DNA from: Ewingella allii
GTDB lineage: Bacteria > Pseudomonadota > Gammaproteobacteria > Enterobacterales > Enterobacteriaceae
Reading direction: 5' to 3'
Length of the DNA: 64,000 nucleotides
Assembly (NCBI RefSeq): GCF_044430645.1
Contig: NZ_JAWUDN010000008.1
Coordinates: forward strand, 124,001 to 188,000
Of this stretch, positions 1 to 8,403 are shown piece by piece. The translations under genes and the position numbers were made by a program. The notes beneath the pieces were generated by a model. It saw only the letters and a list, made by a program, of their open reading frames with translations, ran no database searches and had not been told where the DNA came from. Each line of letters begins with the position of its first letter. Positions within the stretch are counted from its first letter, which is position 1.

Positions 1-2124
1 GAAGTTTTTGAGCTCTTTAACCGGGCGGCTGATAGAGGCCGTCAGGTCACGAAGATAGAGCTGTACCACGGTCGCGCCGCTGCGTTTGCCGGTGTTTTTC
101 ACCGTCACGCTGGCAGTCAGTGGCTGCGTGGCACTCATGGTGGTCGAAGACAATGAAATATCAGAGACGCTGAACTGGGTGTAGCTCAAACCATAACCAA
201 ACGGGAAGAGCGGGCCATTGGTGATGTCGAAGTAGCGCGAGGTGTATTTATCTTCTCTCTGCGGATTCCGTGGTCGGCCAGTATTCAACTCGCTGTTGTA
301 TAATGGGATTTGACCAACAGAGCGCGGGAAGGTCATTGGCAGTTTGCCCGACGGGTTGTAGTCGCCGAACAGCACGTCTGCAATGGCGTGTCCGCCTTCT
401 GTGCCGCTGAACCAGGTTTCTAGCATGGCATCGGCAATGTCATTTTCCCACGTCAGGGTCAGTGGACGGCCATTCATCAGCACGATCACCAGCGGCTTGC
501 CGGTGGCTTTCAGCGCTTTAAGCAGGTCGCGCTGGCTTTGCGGAATGTTCAACTCGGTACGGCTGGACGCTTCGTGCGCCATGCCCTGAGCTTCACCCAC
601 TACCGCAACCACGACGTCGGCTTTCTCAGCGGTTTTCACGGCTTCATCAATCATTTCCTGCGCTGGGCGCGGGTCGTTAACCACCTGTTTCTCATAGGAG
701 TTCAGGAAGTTGACGATGTCTTGATCGTTGGTGATGTTGGCGCCACGGGCATACAGCAGGGTGGCTTTGTCGCCAATCGCGTCTTTCATACCTTGCAGCA
801 CGGTGACGGTCTGGTTGGCTTTACCGGCAGCGGACCAGCTTCCCATGACATCACGCTGGCTGTCGGCCAGAGTACCAATCAGGGCGATGGTGCCTTTCTT
901 CTGCAACGGCAAGGTTTCGTTCTGGTTTTTTAGCAATACCAGTGAGGTACGCGCCACTTCACGCGCCTCTTTGCGATGCAAACGGCTTTCGGCGTTGGTA
1001 TCAACTGGGTCACTCGATGCCGGGCCAAGGTGGCGGTACGGATCGATGAACAGGCCCATATCCCACTTTGCATTCAGTACGTTACGCACCGCGCGGTCAA
1101 TCTCTTTGACGCTAACAATTTTGTCGGCCACTAAGCCTTTCAGGTACTTGCCGTACATATCATCGGCCATGTCCATATCGACACCGGACTTCAGCGCCAT
1201 GGCGGCGGCCTGACGGTCATCTTCGGCCACGCCGTGTTTGACCAAGCCGCCGATAGCGCCGTGATCGCTAACGGTTAAGCCTTTGAATTTCCACTGGTCG
1301 CGCAGAACTTGCTGCAACAGCCACGGGTTGGAGGTCGCCGGAATGCCATTCACCGAGTTCAGCGCAACCATCACGCCGCCCGCGCCTGCATCAAGCGCGG
1401 CTTTATACGGAGGCATGTAGTCATTGAACATGCGCGTCAGGCTCATGTCCACGGTGTTGTACTCGCGGCCGCCTTCTACTGCGCCGTACAGCGCGAAATG
1501 CTTCACGTTGGCCATCACGCTGTCAGGGGCGGACGGATCGTTATTCTGATAGGCGCTGACCATTTCGTGGGCCAGGCGCGACGTTAAGTAGGTGTCTTCG
1601 CCAAAGCCTTCAGAGACGCGGCCCCAGCGCGGATCGCGGGTGATATCGACCATCGGTGAGAAGGTCATGTTCAGGCCATCGGCCGCGGTTTCAATGGCAG
1701 AGATACGCGCGCTGGTGGCGACGGCTTGCATGTCCCAGCTGGCGGCAAGGCCAAGGCTGATAGGGAAGATGGTGCGCTGGCCGTGAACCACGTCATAGGC
1801 GTAGAACAGCGGGATTTTCAGGCGGCTGTGCTGTACCTGATCCTGAATGCGGCGAATGTCAGGTTTGGTCACGGTATTGAACATACCGCCAACTTTATCG
1901 GCGCGAACGTCAGCCATAATGGCTTCTTTCGGGTAGTCGGGACCAACGCTTACTAAGTTAAGCTGGCCGATTTTTTCGTCCAGCGTCATTTGGGTCATCA
2001 GATGAGAGACGAAGGCATCCCGCTCTTTTGTCTGATTTTGGGGAATGCTCGACGCTTGCTCAGCAAACGACGAGGTAGAACCTGCTATTAACACCAACGC
2101 GCCAATCAGGTGATGCGTATTCAT
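1..2124 (-). CDS. bglX: Periplasmic beta-glucosidase (GH3), C-terminus cut by window edge
   Basis: Glycoside hydrolase family 3 beta-glucosidase, which removes terminal glucose from beta-glucosides in the periplasm. The frame is open from an ATG at 2124 to the window edge, giving 708 codons of a protein that is about 765 residues in E. coli, so roughly the last 57 residues (fibronectin-III-like end) are outside. A short hydrophobic N-terminus (MNTHHLIGALVLIAGSTSSFA) looks like a signal peptide. The GH3 nucleophile motif SDHGAI is present with Asp at residue 287, the same number as in E. coli BglX. The motifs KHFALYGA and GRVSEGFGEDTYL of the substrate pocket are also visible. It stands alone, with an AT-rich 287-bp region before yjcB. 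No frameshift was seen. Confidence 0.95.
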   Translation of the reverse strand, partial: MNTHHLIGALVLIAGSTSSFAEQASSIPQNQTKERDAFVSHLMTQMTLDEKIGQLNLVSVGPDYPKEAIMADVRADKVGGMFNTVTKPDIRRIQDQVQHSRLKIPLFYAYDVVHGQRTIFPISLGLAASWDMQAVATSARISAIETAADGLNMTFSPMVDITRDPRWGRVSEGFGEDTYLTSRLAHEMVSAYQNNDPSAPDSVMANVKHFALYGAVEGGREYNTVDMSLTRMFNDYMPPYKAALDAGAGGVMVALNSVNGIPATSNPWLLQQVLRDQWKFKGLTVSDHGAIGGLVKHGVAEDDRQAAAMALKSGVDMDMADDMYGKYLKGLVADKIVSVKEIDRAVRNVLNAKWDMGLFIDPYRHLGPASSDPVDTNAESRLHRKEAREVARTSLVLLKNQNETLPLQKKGTIALIGTLADSQRDVMGSWSAAGKANQTVTVLQGMKDAIGDKATLLYARGANITNDQDIVNFLNSYEKQVVNDPRPAQEMIDEAVKTAEKADVVVAVVGEAQGMAHEASSRTELNIPQSQRDLLKALKATGKPLVIVLMNGRPLTLTWENDIADAMLETWFSGTEGGHAIADVLFGDYNPSGKLPMTFPRSVGQIPLYNSELNTGRPRNPQREDKYTSRYFDITNGPLFPFGYGLSYTQFSVSDISLSSTTMSATQPLTASVTVKNTGKRSGATVVQLYLRDLTASISRPVKELKNF

Positions 2125-2411
2125 CGAATATCCTTCAGACAAAAAACATGCGGCTTAGGTTAAAACAGCCCCTAGCCAGAACGCGAACAAGGTAATGATC
2201 ATTATAAGAAAACTATAGCGTGAGAATCTAATACGTCGCCTCAATTATTAGCAATGAATAGTTTTCTGCGAAAACGACTTTTTGACCGCGAGCCGTTACA
2301 GCTCGCAATTTACGCTGAATTAGGAATTGATGTGCAAATACTGATACGAGATAGCGCGCAATTTGCGTTATTTAGGAATATGCGCACAGTAATAAATAGG
2401 GCGAGGAGGCG

Positions 2412-2693
2412 TTACAACAGCGGCATGTCAGTTGGCGTTTTGCTCATGACGTCGAAGAACACGTCTTTGGAGACTGACCAGAATTGCGCAACGGCTTCGG
2501 CATTGTAGCTAATACCCATCAGGCTCATGACGAAGAAACAGGTCACGGTCAGGCCAATCCCGCTACAGATGAAGGCCATGACATTATGGCTGGACTGGCG
2601 GCAGCGAATATTTAATTGGCTGGTGCAAAACATCAGAAACGCGCTCAGTAATTCCCAACGCATCATCATGAAACCTGCAGTTAACGTACCCAT
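2412..2693 (-). CDS. yjcB: Small inner-membrane protein of the YjcB family
   Basis: A 93-residue protein, the same length as E. coli YjcB as I remember it, with a similar opening (MGTLTAGFMMMRWELLSAFLMF against MATLTTG...RWQLLSA). Two hydrophobic stretches, roughly residues 5-25 and 38-60, suggest two membrane spans, and the C-terminus is polar (MSKTPTDMPLL). The function of the family is unknown to me. It sits between bglX and the malT terminator, on the same strand as both, with more than 200 bp on each side, so it is probably transcribed by itself. The identification rests on remembered similarity rather than a catalytic motif. Confidence 0.7.
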   Translation of the reverse strand: MGTLTAGFMMMRWELLSAFLMFCTSQLNIRCRQSSHNVMAFICSGIGLTVTCFFVMSLMGISYNAEAVAQFWSVSKDVFFDVMSKTPTDMPLL

Positions 2694-2884
2694 CGAACCT
2701 ATTCCTCAACTGAATTAAGCACCTGAAATGCACCAATCCAAAGGCAGTCCTCGGGGGGGCTGAATACCGGGGTGGAGCAAGGAGGCGTAGAAATGAAAAT
2801 GTGATTTGCATCACATTGTAGCGAGGGTTAATTCGATGCGCAAAAAAAAGTCGATATAGGATTTGATCTTTGTCATCGAGCCAT

Positions 2885-2911
2885 AAAAAAACCGCCCTTA
2901 GCGGCGGTTTT
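2885..2911 (-). terminator. Rho-independent terminator of malT
   Basis: Read on the minus strand, complementary arms AACCGCC and GGCGGTT enclose a short loop and are followed by a run of seven T. It lies about 30 bp after the malT stop codon. Confidence 0.85.
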
Positions 2912-2941
2912 CGAGTTAAAAGGGAATGCGTCGAGCGCTCA

Positions 2942-5665
2942 TCAGGCACCGTAACCCATCACTTGCAGCAGATGTTGCGCATGCTGCACGGCGTCCTGAC
3001 GGTGGGTCACCCCCAGCTTCTGATACAGATTGCGAATGTGAGTTTTAATGGTAGTAGAAGCCACGGTCAGCTCGCCGGCAATCTGGTCATTACTGTAGCC
3101 GGAGTAGATAAGGCCGAGCACTTGCCATTCGCGCTGGGTCAGCGGGCTGGTGCGAATCAGCTCCGGCACCTGAGGATGGGTCAGTAATTTACTGACAAAG
3201 CCTTCGTCGAAATGGGCGAACTTGTGGCGATGGTGCTGGTTAATGTCGCGCAACACCTTCTGCGCCCGGCGCTGCTCCATCTCCGGCAGCAGATTTAACT
3301 GGATAAGCTGGCGCAACTGCTGCGCCATCATTTCGCCTTCGATAACAAAGTGGCTGACAAAACCCGTGCGGTTGGCTAATTCCAGCGCTTCAATCAGCAC
3401 GCGCTGGGCTTCATTTTTGCGATCGGTGTGCCAATACAGCAGGTTGCTGAGGATCAGATTGCGGTTGAGGTCACTGACCAGCTTCAGCTGGCGCGCGTAA
3501 CCATTCAGCTCATCAATGATTTTTTCTGCTTCCTCATATTGACCCAGCAGGATGTGCACCCGGGCAATGTTGCGCCACTGGCCTTGCAGGAAGTGGTTAT
3601 CCGCCATACCCGGTTTGGAGGTCTGGTTCAGCCAGCTGCGCGCCGCGTTTTTATCCCCGACCATCTGCCAGTAAATAACGCGCGGCTTATCAGTGTTGGT
3701 CAGCCAGTCAGTGTGGTACTGCCCGCTCTGCAACAGTGCTTCGCAGCGTTGCAAATAGCGATGAGCATTATCGAGATGCCCGCGCGCCAGCGAGCACTTC
3801 GCCAGCATCGCCAAACATTGCAACTGCTGCTGAGGTTGGAAGTTAGCCAGCACTTCCAGCCCTTCGCGCGCGGCGCTTTCGGCATCATCAAGACGCGCCC
3901 ACGACCAGAGCAGTTGGGAGCGCAGGCGCAGTAAGAATTCGTGCATCGGCAGCTGTTCGAGATGCTGCTCGCGCACCAGTTCGAAGGCTTTATCCTGCGT
4001 CTCGTAGGCTGCCTGCAAGAAGCCTTGCGCAATCAGAATTTCACTTTGCTGGAGCAAGGCCCACAGCGCGTAGTGATAGGCCTCATGGCGGCGGGCGATT
4101 TGCTCGGTTTGCTGCATCAGCGGCAGGGCGCGAGTCAAATCGCCTTTGCAGTGCTGGATCTCGCCGGTCACCGAGGTGGCAACAATGCGGCTGTAATAGC
4201 TTGAATAGGGGAGATATTTCAGCGCCTGCGCCGCCAGCTTCTCGGCTTTATCCTGCTTGCCGTCGTTGATGGCGACCTGCGCTCTGAGGGCGTCAAATTC
4301 GGCGCTGAGGGTTTTATCCATCTCGATCTGCTCGACCTGCATCTCGTTTTCAGCGCGCTCAAGCAGCATTTCCACTTCGCTGTAGCGGTGTTGGCTCTGC
4401 GCCAGCCACGCCTGTAGCAGCGCCAGTTTCGGATTTTGAATCAGCCGCTCATAGGGCAGGGCGCTGAGGCACTCTTCCAGCAGCACCAGCTCGCTTTGGT
4501 TGAACAGCGCCCAGGCGTGTTGCAGCAGAATATCGCGCAGCATGTCGGTATCTTCGGCGCCCAGTGCGTGGTGAATGGCCTCGGCGGGGAAGCCCAGCGC
4601 CAGCCAACCTTCGGCCGCCAAACGGTGGATAGCCGGGAGTTCAGCCGCCAGTTCCCACTGACAGCGTTGGCGCAGGAAAGTGGCAAACAGCGGGTGGAAG
4701 TTAAACCATTCGCCGGAATCATCCATTCTGTGAATGAATAGACCCTGACGCTCCAGTTCTTCCAGCCGGTGCTGGCCGTTTTCCGCGCCGGTCAGTTGCA
4801 CAATCAGCGAATCATTCATTGAGCGCAGCAAAGAGCAGCGCAGCAGGAAGTCACGGGTTGGGGCATCCACGCGATCCAGAACCTCATCCACCAGATATTC
4901 GGACAGATGGCTGGCATTCAGCCCGGCAAGCTTTTTGGCCGACTGCTGGGCCGAGGCCGTCGAGGTGTGCGACTGGCGGGCGGAGAGGGCAATCAGCTGT
5001 AGCGCGGTGGCCCATCCGGCCACGTCGTCGCACAGGCGGCTACTGTCGGCTTGCTCGATGGGGTCGGCCAGTCGGCAATCAAAGAACTGCTGGGCTTCGG
5101 TATGGGTGAAAGCTAACTGGGCAGCGTTCAGCTCCAGCAGCTGGTCGCGCACGCGCAAATTGGCAATGCCGAGCTGCGGCAGGGTGCGCGACAGCACCAT
5201 CAGCGTGAGGTTTTCCGGCTGATGGCGCAGGAAGAAGCGCATGCCTTCGTGAATGGCGTCATTGGAAATGAGGTGGTAATCGTCAATCACCAGTAACAGA
5301 GGTCGGTGCCAATCAGACAGCTCAACAAAGAGCTGCGCAAACAGGGCTGACAGGCTGGCGTATTGATGCTTCTGACTGAGTGCCTCGCTCTTGGCGCAGT
5401 GGCCGCCGGTCGCCTGTTGAATTGCGGCGATCAGGTAGCTGGCAAAACGCTCGGGCTGGTTGTCGCTTTCATCAAGCGAATACCAGCCGAGGTCGTTTTT
5501 ACCCGCGGCCCAGTGGGCAACAAGCGTGGTTTTGCCGTACCCAGCCGGGCAAGCAACCAGAACGAGTCGGTAATTTTGTGCACTTGCCAATTTGGTTAAA
5601 AGGCGATCGCGCACCACCGTATTTTGCAGTCGCACCGGGCGACTCAGTTTCGAAGGGATCAGCAT
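2942..5665 (-). CDS. malT: Maltose regulon transcriptional activator MalT
   Basis: ATP- and maltotriose-dependent activator of the maltose regulon, a STAND-class signal-transduction ATPase. It has 907 residues against 901 in E. coli. The Walker A motif CPAGYGKTT (Lys45) opens an AAA-type nucleotide-binding domain; a DDYHL Walker B follows near residue 130. The middle 400-830 is a helical TPR-like repeat (SUPR) domain rich in Leu, Gln and Ala. The last 65 residues form a LuxR-type helix-turn-helix (LTQREWQVLGLIYSGYSNDQIA, then the recognition helix around TTIKTHIRNLYQKL). It is divergent from malPQ, which it activates. The ribosome-binding site before the ATG is poor. In E. coli malT needs CRP; a half-site (TCACAG) lies in the intergenic region. 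Confidence 0.97.
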   Translation of the reverse strand: MLIPSKLSRPVRLQNTVVRDRLLTKLASAQNYRLVLVACPAGYGKTTLVAHWAAGKNDLGWYSLDESDNQPERFASYLIAAIQQATGGHCAKSEALSQKHQYASLSALFAQLFVELSDWHRPLLLVIDDYHLISNDAIHEGMRFFLRHQPENLTLMVLSRTLPQLGIANLRVRDQLLELNAAQLAFTHTEAQQFFDCRLADPIEQADSSRLCDDVAGWATALQLIALSARQSHTSTASAQQSAKKLAGLNASHLSEYLVDEVLDRVDAPTRDFLLRCSLLRSMNDSLIVQLTGAENGQHRLEELERQGLFIHRMDDSGEWFNFHPLFATFLRQRCQWELAAELPAIHRLAAEGWLALGFPAEAIHHALGAEDTDMLRDILLQHAWALFNQSELVLLEECLSALPYERLIQNPKLALLQAWLAQSQHRYSEVEMLLERAENEMQVEQIEMDKTLSAEFDALRAQVAINDGKQDKAEKLAAQALKYLPYSSYYSRIVATSVTGEIQHCKGDLTRALPLMQQTEQIARRHEAYHYALWALLQQSEILIAQGFLQAAYETQDKAFELVREQHLEQLPMHEFLLRLRSQLLWSWARLDDAESAAREGLEVLANFQPQQQLQCLAMLAKCSLARGHLDNAHRYLQRCEALLQSGQYHTDWLTNTDKPRVIYWQMVGDKNAARSWLNQTSKPGMADNHFLQGQWRNIARVHILLGQYEEAEKIIDELNGYARQLKLVSDLNRNLILSNLLYWHTDRKNEAQRVLIEALELANRTGFVSHFVIEGEMMAQQLRQLIQLNLLPEMEQRRAQKVLRDINQHHRHKFAHFDEGFVSKLLTHPQVPELIRTSPLTQREWQVLGLIYSGYSNDQIAGELTVASTTIKTHIRNLYQKLGVTHRQDAVQHAQHLLQVMGYGA

Positions 5666-5810
5666 TTTTATAGATTCTTATGAACTGTAAGCAAATGAAA
5701 GGTGTGTGTATTTATTTTACAGCGCGTAATTAATATTATTCCTAAGGTCTGCCAATGCCGAAAGTATTGCAAGGCTGTTACATAATTACGTGTCGTTTAG
5801 TTGCTCTCGA

Positions 5811-5816
5811 TCACAG
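5811..5816. promoter_or_regulatory. Possible CRP half-site in the malT-malP interval
   Basis: TCACAG resembles one arm of the CRP site (TGTGA-N6-TCACA). The opposite arm (GTTGC) is poor. E. coli malT is activated by cAMP-CRP, which is the only reason to take this weak match seriously. Confidence 0.25.
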
Positions 5817-5867
5817 TTTAGGCCTCTGTTTTTGGCCAAAAAATTCCTGATTACGCTACGCCCTTTT

Positions 5868-5900
5868 CCTCCTCCCTGTCTAATCCTTTACGGGATGATG
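5868..5900. promoter_or_regulatory. Pair of MalT boxes upstream of malP
   Basis: MalT binds asymmetric sites close to GGGGAKGAGG. CCTCCTCCCTG at 5868-5878 is such a site in reverse orientation (CAGGGAGGAGG). GGGATGATG at 5892-5900 is a second site in forward orientation. Both lie about 90-120 bp before the malP ATG, where activator sites of malP would be expected. Confidence 0.65.
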
Positions 5901-5988
5901 CTGCACCTTCTCGTTGGCTGCAGCATAGCCTCAATGTTCCAGCTTTTTACCCTACACCTACTCTACAAATACCCCATAGAGGGAGCTT

Positions 5989-8394
5989 ATGTTGCCATCT
6001 ACATTTGAGAAAACCCGGTTTGAAAATGCCCTGACGCGCCAATGGCAGCGTTTTGGTCTACACAGCGCTCAAGACATGACGCCGCATCAGTGGTGGCAGG
6101 CGCTGAGCGGCGCGCTGTCCGAGCAGTTAGCCGCGCAGCCCGCGCCTGCCAAGACTCAACAGCAGCAGCGCCACGTAAATTACATTTCGATGGAGTTTCT
6201 GATTGGCCGCCTGACCTCCAACAACTTGATTAATTTGGGTTGGTTCGACACCGTCAGGGACGTGCTGAAAGCGCAGGGCGTAGAACTGGCCGATATCCTC
6301 GAGCAAGAAACCGATCCCGCGTTAGGCAATGGCGGGCTGGGGCGTCTGGCGGCCTGTTTTCTGGATTCGATGGCGACCGTGGGGCAGTCGGCCACCGGCT
6401 ACGGGTTGAATTATCAATATGGCCTGTTCCGCCAATCCTTTAGCGGAGGCAAGCAGCAAGAAGCGCCGGACAATTGGCATCGCGAGAGTTATCCGTGGTT
6501 CAGCCATAACAGCCACCTGTCGGTGGATGTCGGCTTTGGCGGTAAGTTAGTGAAGAATGAGCAAGGACAGGAGCACTGGCAGCCGGAATTCACGCTGCGC
6601 GGCGAAGCCTGGGACCTGCCGGTGGTGGGTTATCGCAACGGCGTCACCCAGCCACTGCGCCTGTGGCAGGCGACGGACGTGCATCCTTTTGATCTGACTC
6701 TGTTTAATGACGGGCAATTCCTCAAGGCTGAGCAAAAAGGCATTGATGCCGCCAAGCTCACCAAAGTGCTTTATCCCAATGACAACCACCAGCAGGGCAA
6801 ACGCCTGCGCCTGATGCAGCAGTATTTCCAGTGCGCCTGCTCGGTGCGGGATATTTTGCGCCGCCACCACTTCCTGGGTCGCAAGATTGATGAACTGCCT
6901 GATTTTGAAGTGATTCAGCTTAACGACACCCACCCGACCATCGCCATTCCTGAGCTGTTGCGCATTCTGCTCGACGAGCACCAGATGGAGTGGGATGCGG
7001 CCTGGGCCATCACCAGCAGAACCTTCGCCTACACTAACCACACGTTGATGCCAGAAGCTCTGGAGCGCTGGGATGAAAAGCTGGTACGCAGCCTGCTGCC
7101 ACGCCATTTCTCGCTGATTAAGCAGATTAACGCGCGCTTTAAAAAGGTGGTGGAGAAGCAGTGGCCGGGCAACAAAGCCGTGTGGGAGAAGCTGTCGGTG
7201 CATCAGGACAAGCAGGTGCGCATGGCGAATCTCTGCGTAGTCAGCGGCTTTGCGGTCAACGGCGTCGCGGCGCTGCACTCGGATCTGGTGGTGAAAGACC
7301 TGTTCCCCGAGTATCACCAGCTGTGGCCGCAAAAATTCCATAACGTGACCAACGGCATTACGCCGCGGCGCTGGCTGAAACAGTGTAATCCGGCGCTGTC
7401 GGCGCTGATTGATGACAGCCTGAAAACCGAGTGGGTCACTGACCTTGATGCATTGCGCGGGTTGGAAAAATTCGCTGAAAATGCCAAATTCACCCAACGT
7501 TATCAACAGATTAAGCGCGAGAACAAAGTGCGGCTGGCGGAGTATGTGCAGCAGCGCATGGGGATCACCCTCAACCCAGACGCCATTTTTGACGTGCAGA
7601 TTAAGCGCCTGCACGAGTACAAGCGCCAGCATTTGAACTTGCTGCATATCGTGGCCTTGTACCGCCAATTGCGCGACAACCCGCAGCTCGACATGGTGCC
7701 GCGCGTGTTCCTGTTCGGGGCGAAAGCCGCGCCGGGCTACTATCTGGCGAAAAACATCATCTATGCGATCAACCAAGTGGCGGAAAAGGTCAATAACGAT
7801 CCGATCGTCGGCGATCGGCTGAAAGTGGTGTTCATTCCCGATTATCGCGTTTCGGTCGCCGAGCTGATGATCCCTGCTGCCGACGTCTCCGAGCAGATCT
7901 CTACGGCGGGCACCGAAGCCTCCGGCACCGGCAACATGAAGCTGGCGCTAAATGGGGCGATGACCGTCGGCACGCTGGACGGCGCGACGGTGGAAATCGC
8001 CGAGCAGGTTGGCGAAGACAATATCTTTATTTTCGGCAACACCGTCGATCAGGTGAAAGCTCTAAAAGCTCAAGGCTATTCGCCGCTGCAATGGCGCAAA
8101 AAAGACACATTATTGGATGCCGTATTGAAGGATCTGGAAAGCGGCTTGTTCAGCCATGGGGATAAATCCGCCTTTAGCCCGATGCTCGACAGCCTGCTGT
8201 CAGGCGGCGATCCCTACTTAGTGTTAGCGGATTTTGCTGATTATTGTGAGGCACAACAGAGAGTTGACGCGTTGTACCGCGATCGGGCGGAGTGGACGAA
8301 GCGCACTATACTCAATACGGCCCGTGTTGGCATGTTCAGTTCAGACCGGTCGATCCGCGATTATCAGCAACGGATCTGGCAGGCGAAACGCTAA
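5989..8394 (+). CDS. malP: Maltodextrin phosphorylase
   Basis: PLP-dependent glycosyltransferase family 35 enzyme that releases glucose-1-phosphate from the non-reducing end of maltodextrins in the cytoplasm. It has 801 residues, close to E. coli MalP (797), and very similar throughout. The PLP-lysine motif EASGTGNMKLALNG is intact with Lys651. The start NPALGNGGLGRLAACFLDSMA and the active-site loop region IQLNDTHPTIAIPELLR are unmistakable. The ATG at 5989 is preceded by AGAGGGAG. It is the first gene of malPQ, with 9 bp before malQ, and is divergent from malT with MalT boxes in between. It has no glycogen-phosphorylase-type N-terminal regulatory extension. Confidence 0.98.
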   Translation: MLPSTFEKTRFENALTRQWQRFGLHSAQDMTPHQWWQALSGALSEQLAAQPAPAKTQQQQRHVNYISMEFLIGRLTSNNLINLGWFDTVRDVLKAQGVELADILEQETDPALGNGGLGRLAACFLDSMATVGQSATGYGLNYQYGLFRQSFSGGKQQEAPDNWHRESYPWFSHNSHLSVDVGFGGKLVKNEQGQEHWQPEFTLRGEAWDLPVVGYRNGVTQPLRLWQATDVHPFDLTLFNDGQFLKAEQKGIDAAKLTKVLYPNDNHQQGKRLRLMQQYFQCACSVRDILRRHHFLGRKIDELPDFEVIQLNDTHPTIAIPELLRILLDEHQMEWDAAWAITSRTFAYTNHTLMPEALERWDEKLVRSLLPRHFSLIKQINARFKKVVEKQWPGNKAVWEKLSVHQDKQVRMANLCVVSGFAVNGVAALHSDLVVKDLFPEYHQLWPQKFHNVTNGITPRRWLKQCNPALSALIDDSLKTEWVTDLDALRGLEKFAENAKFTQRYQQIKRENKVRLAEYVQQRMGITLNPDAIFDVQIKRLHEYKRQHLNLLHIVALYRQLRDNPQLDMVPRVFLFGAKAAPGYYLAKNIIYAINQVAEKVNNDPIVGDRLKVVFIPDYRVSVAELMIPAADVSEQISTAGTEASGTGNMKLALNGAMTVGTLDGATVEIAEQVGEDNIFIFGNTVDQVKALKAQGYSPLQWRKKDTLLDAVLKDLESGLFSHGDKSAFSPMLDSLLSGGDPYLVLADFADYCEAQQRVDALYRDRAEWTKRTILNTARVGMFSSDRSIRDYQQRIWQAKR

Positions 8395-8403
8395 GGAGCA
8401 GCA

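Noticed and set aside
6547..7776. 409-codon open frame on the minus strand inside malP
   Set aside because: It is antisense to a clearly conserved enzyme gene, has no family resemblance, and long antisense frames are common in GC-rich coding DNA.
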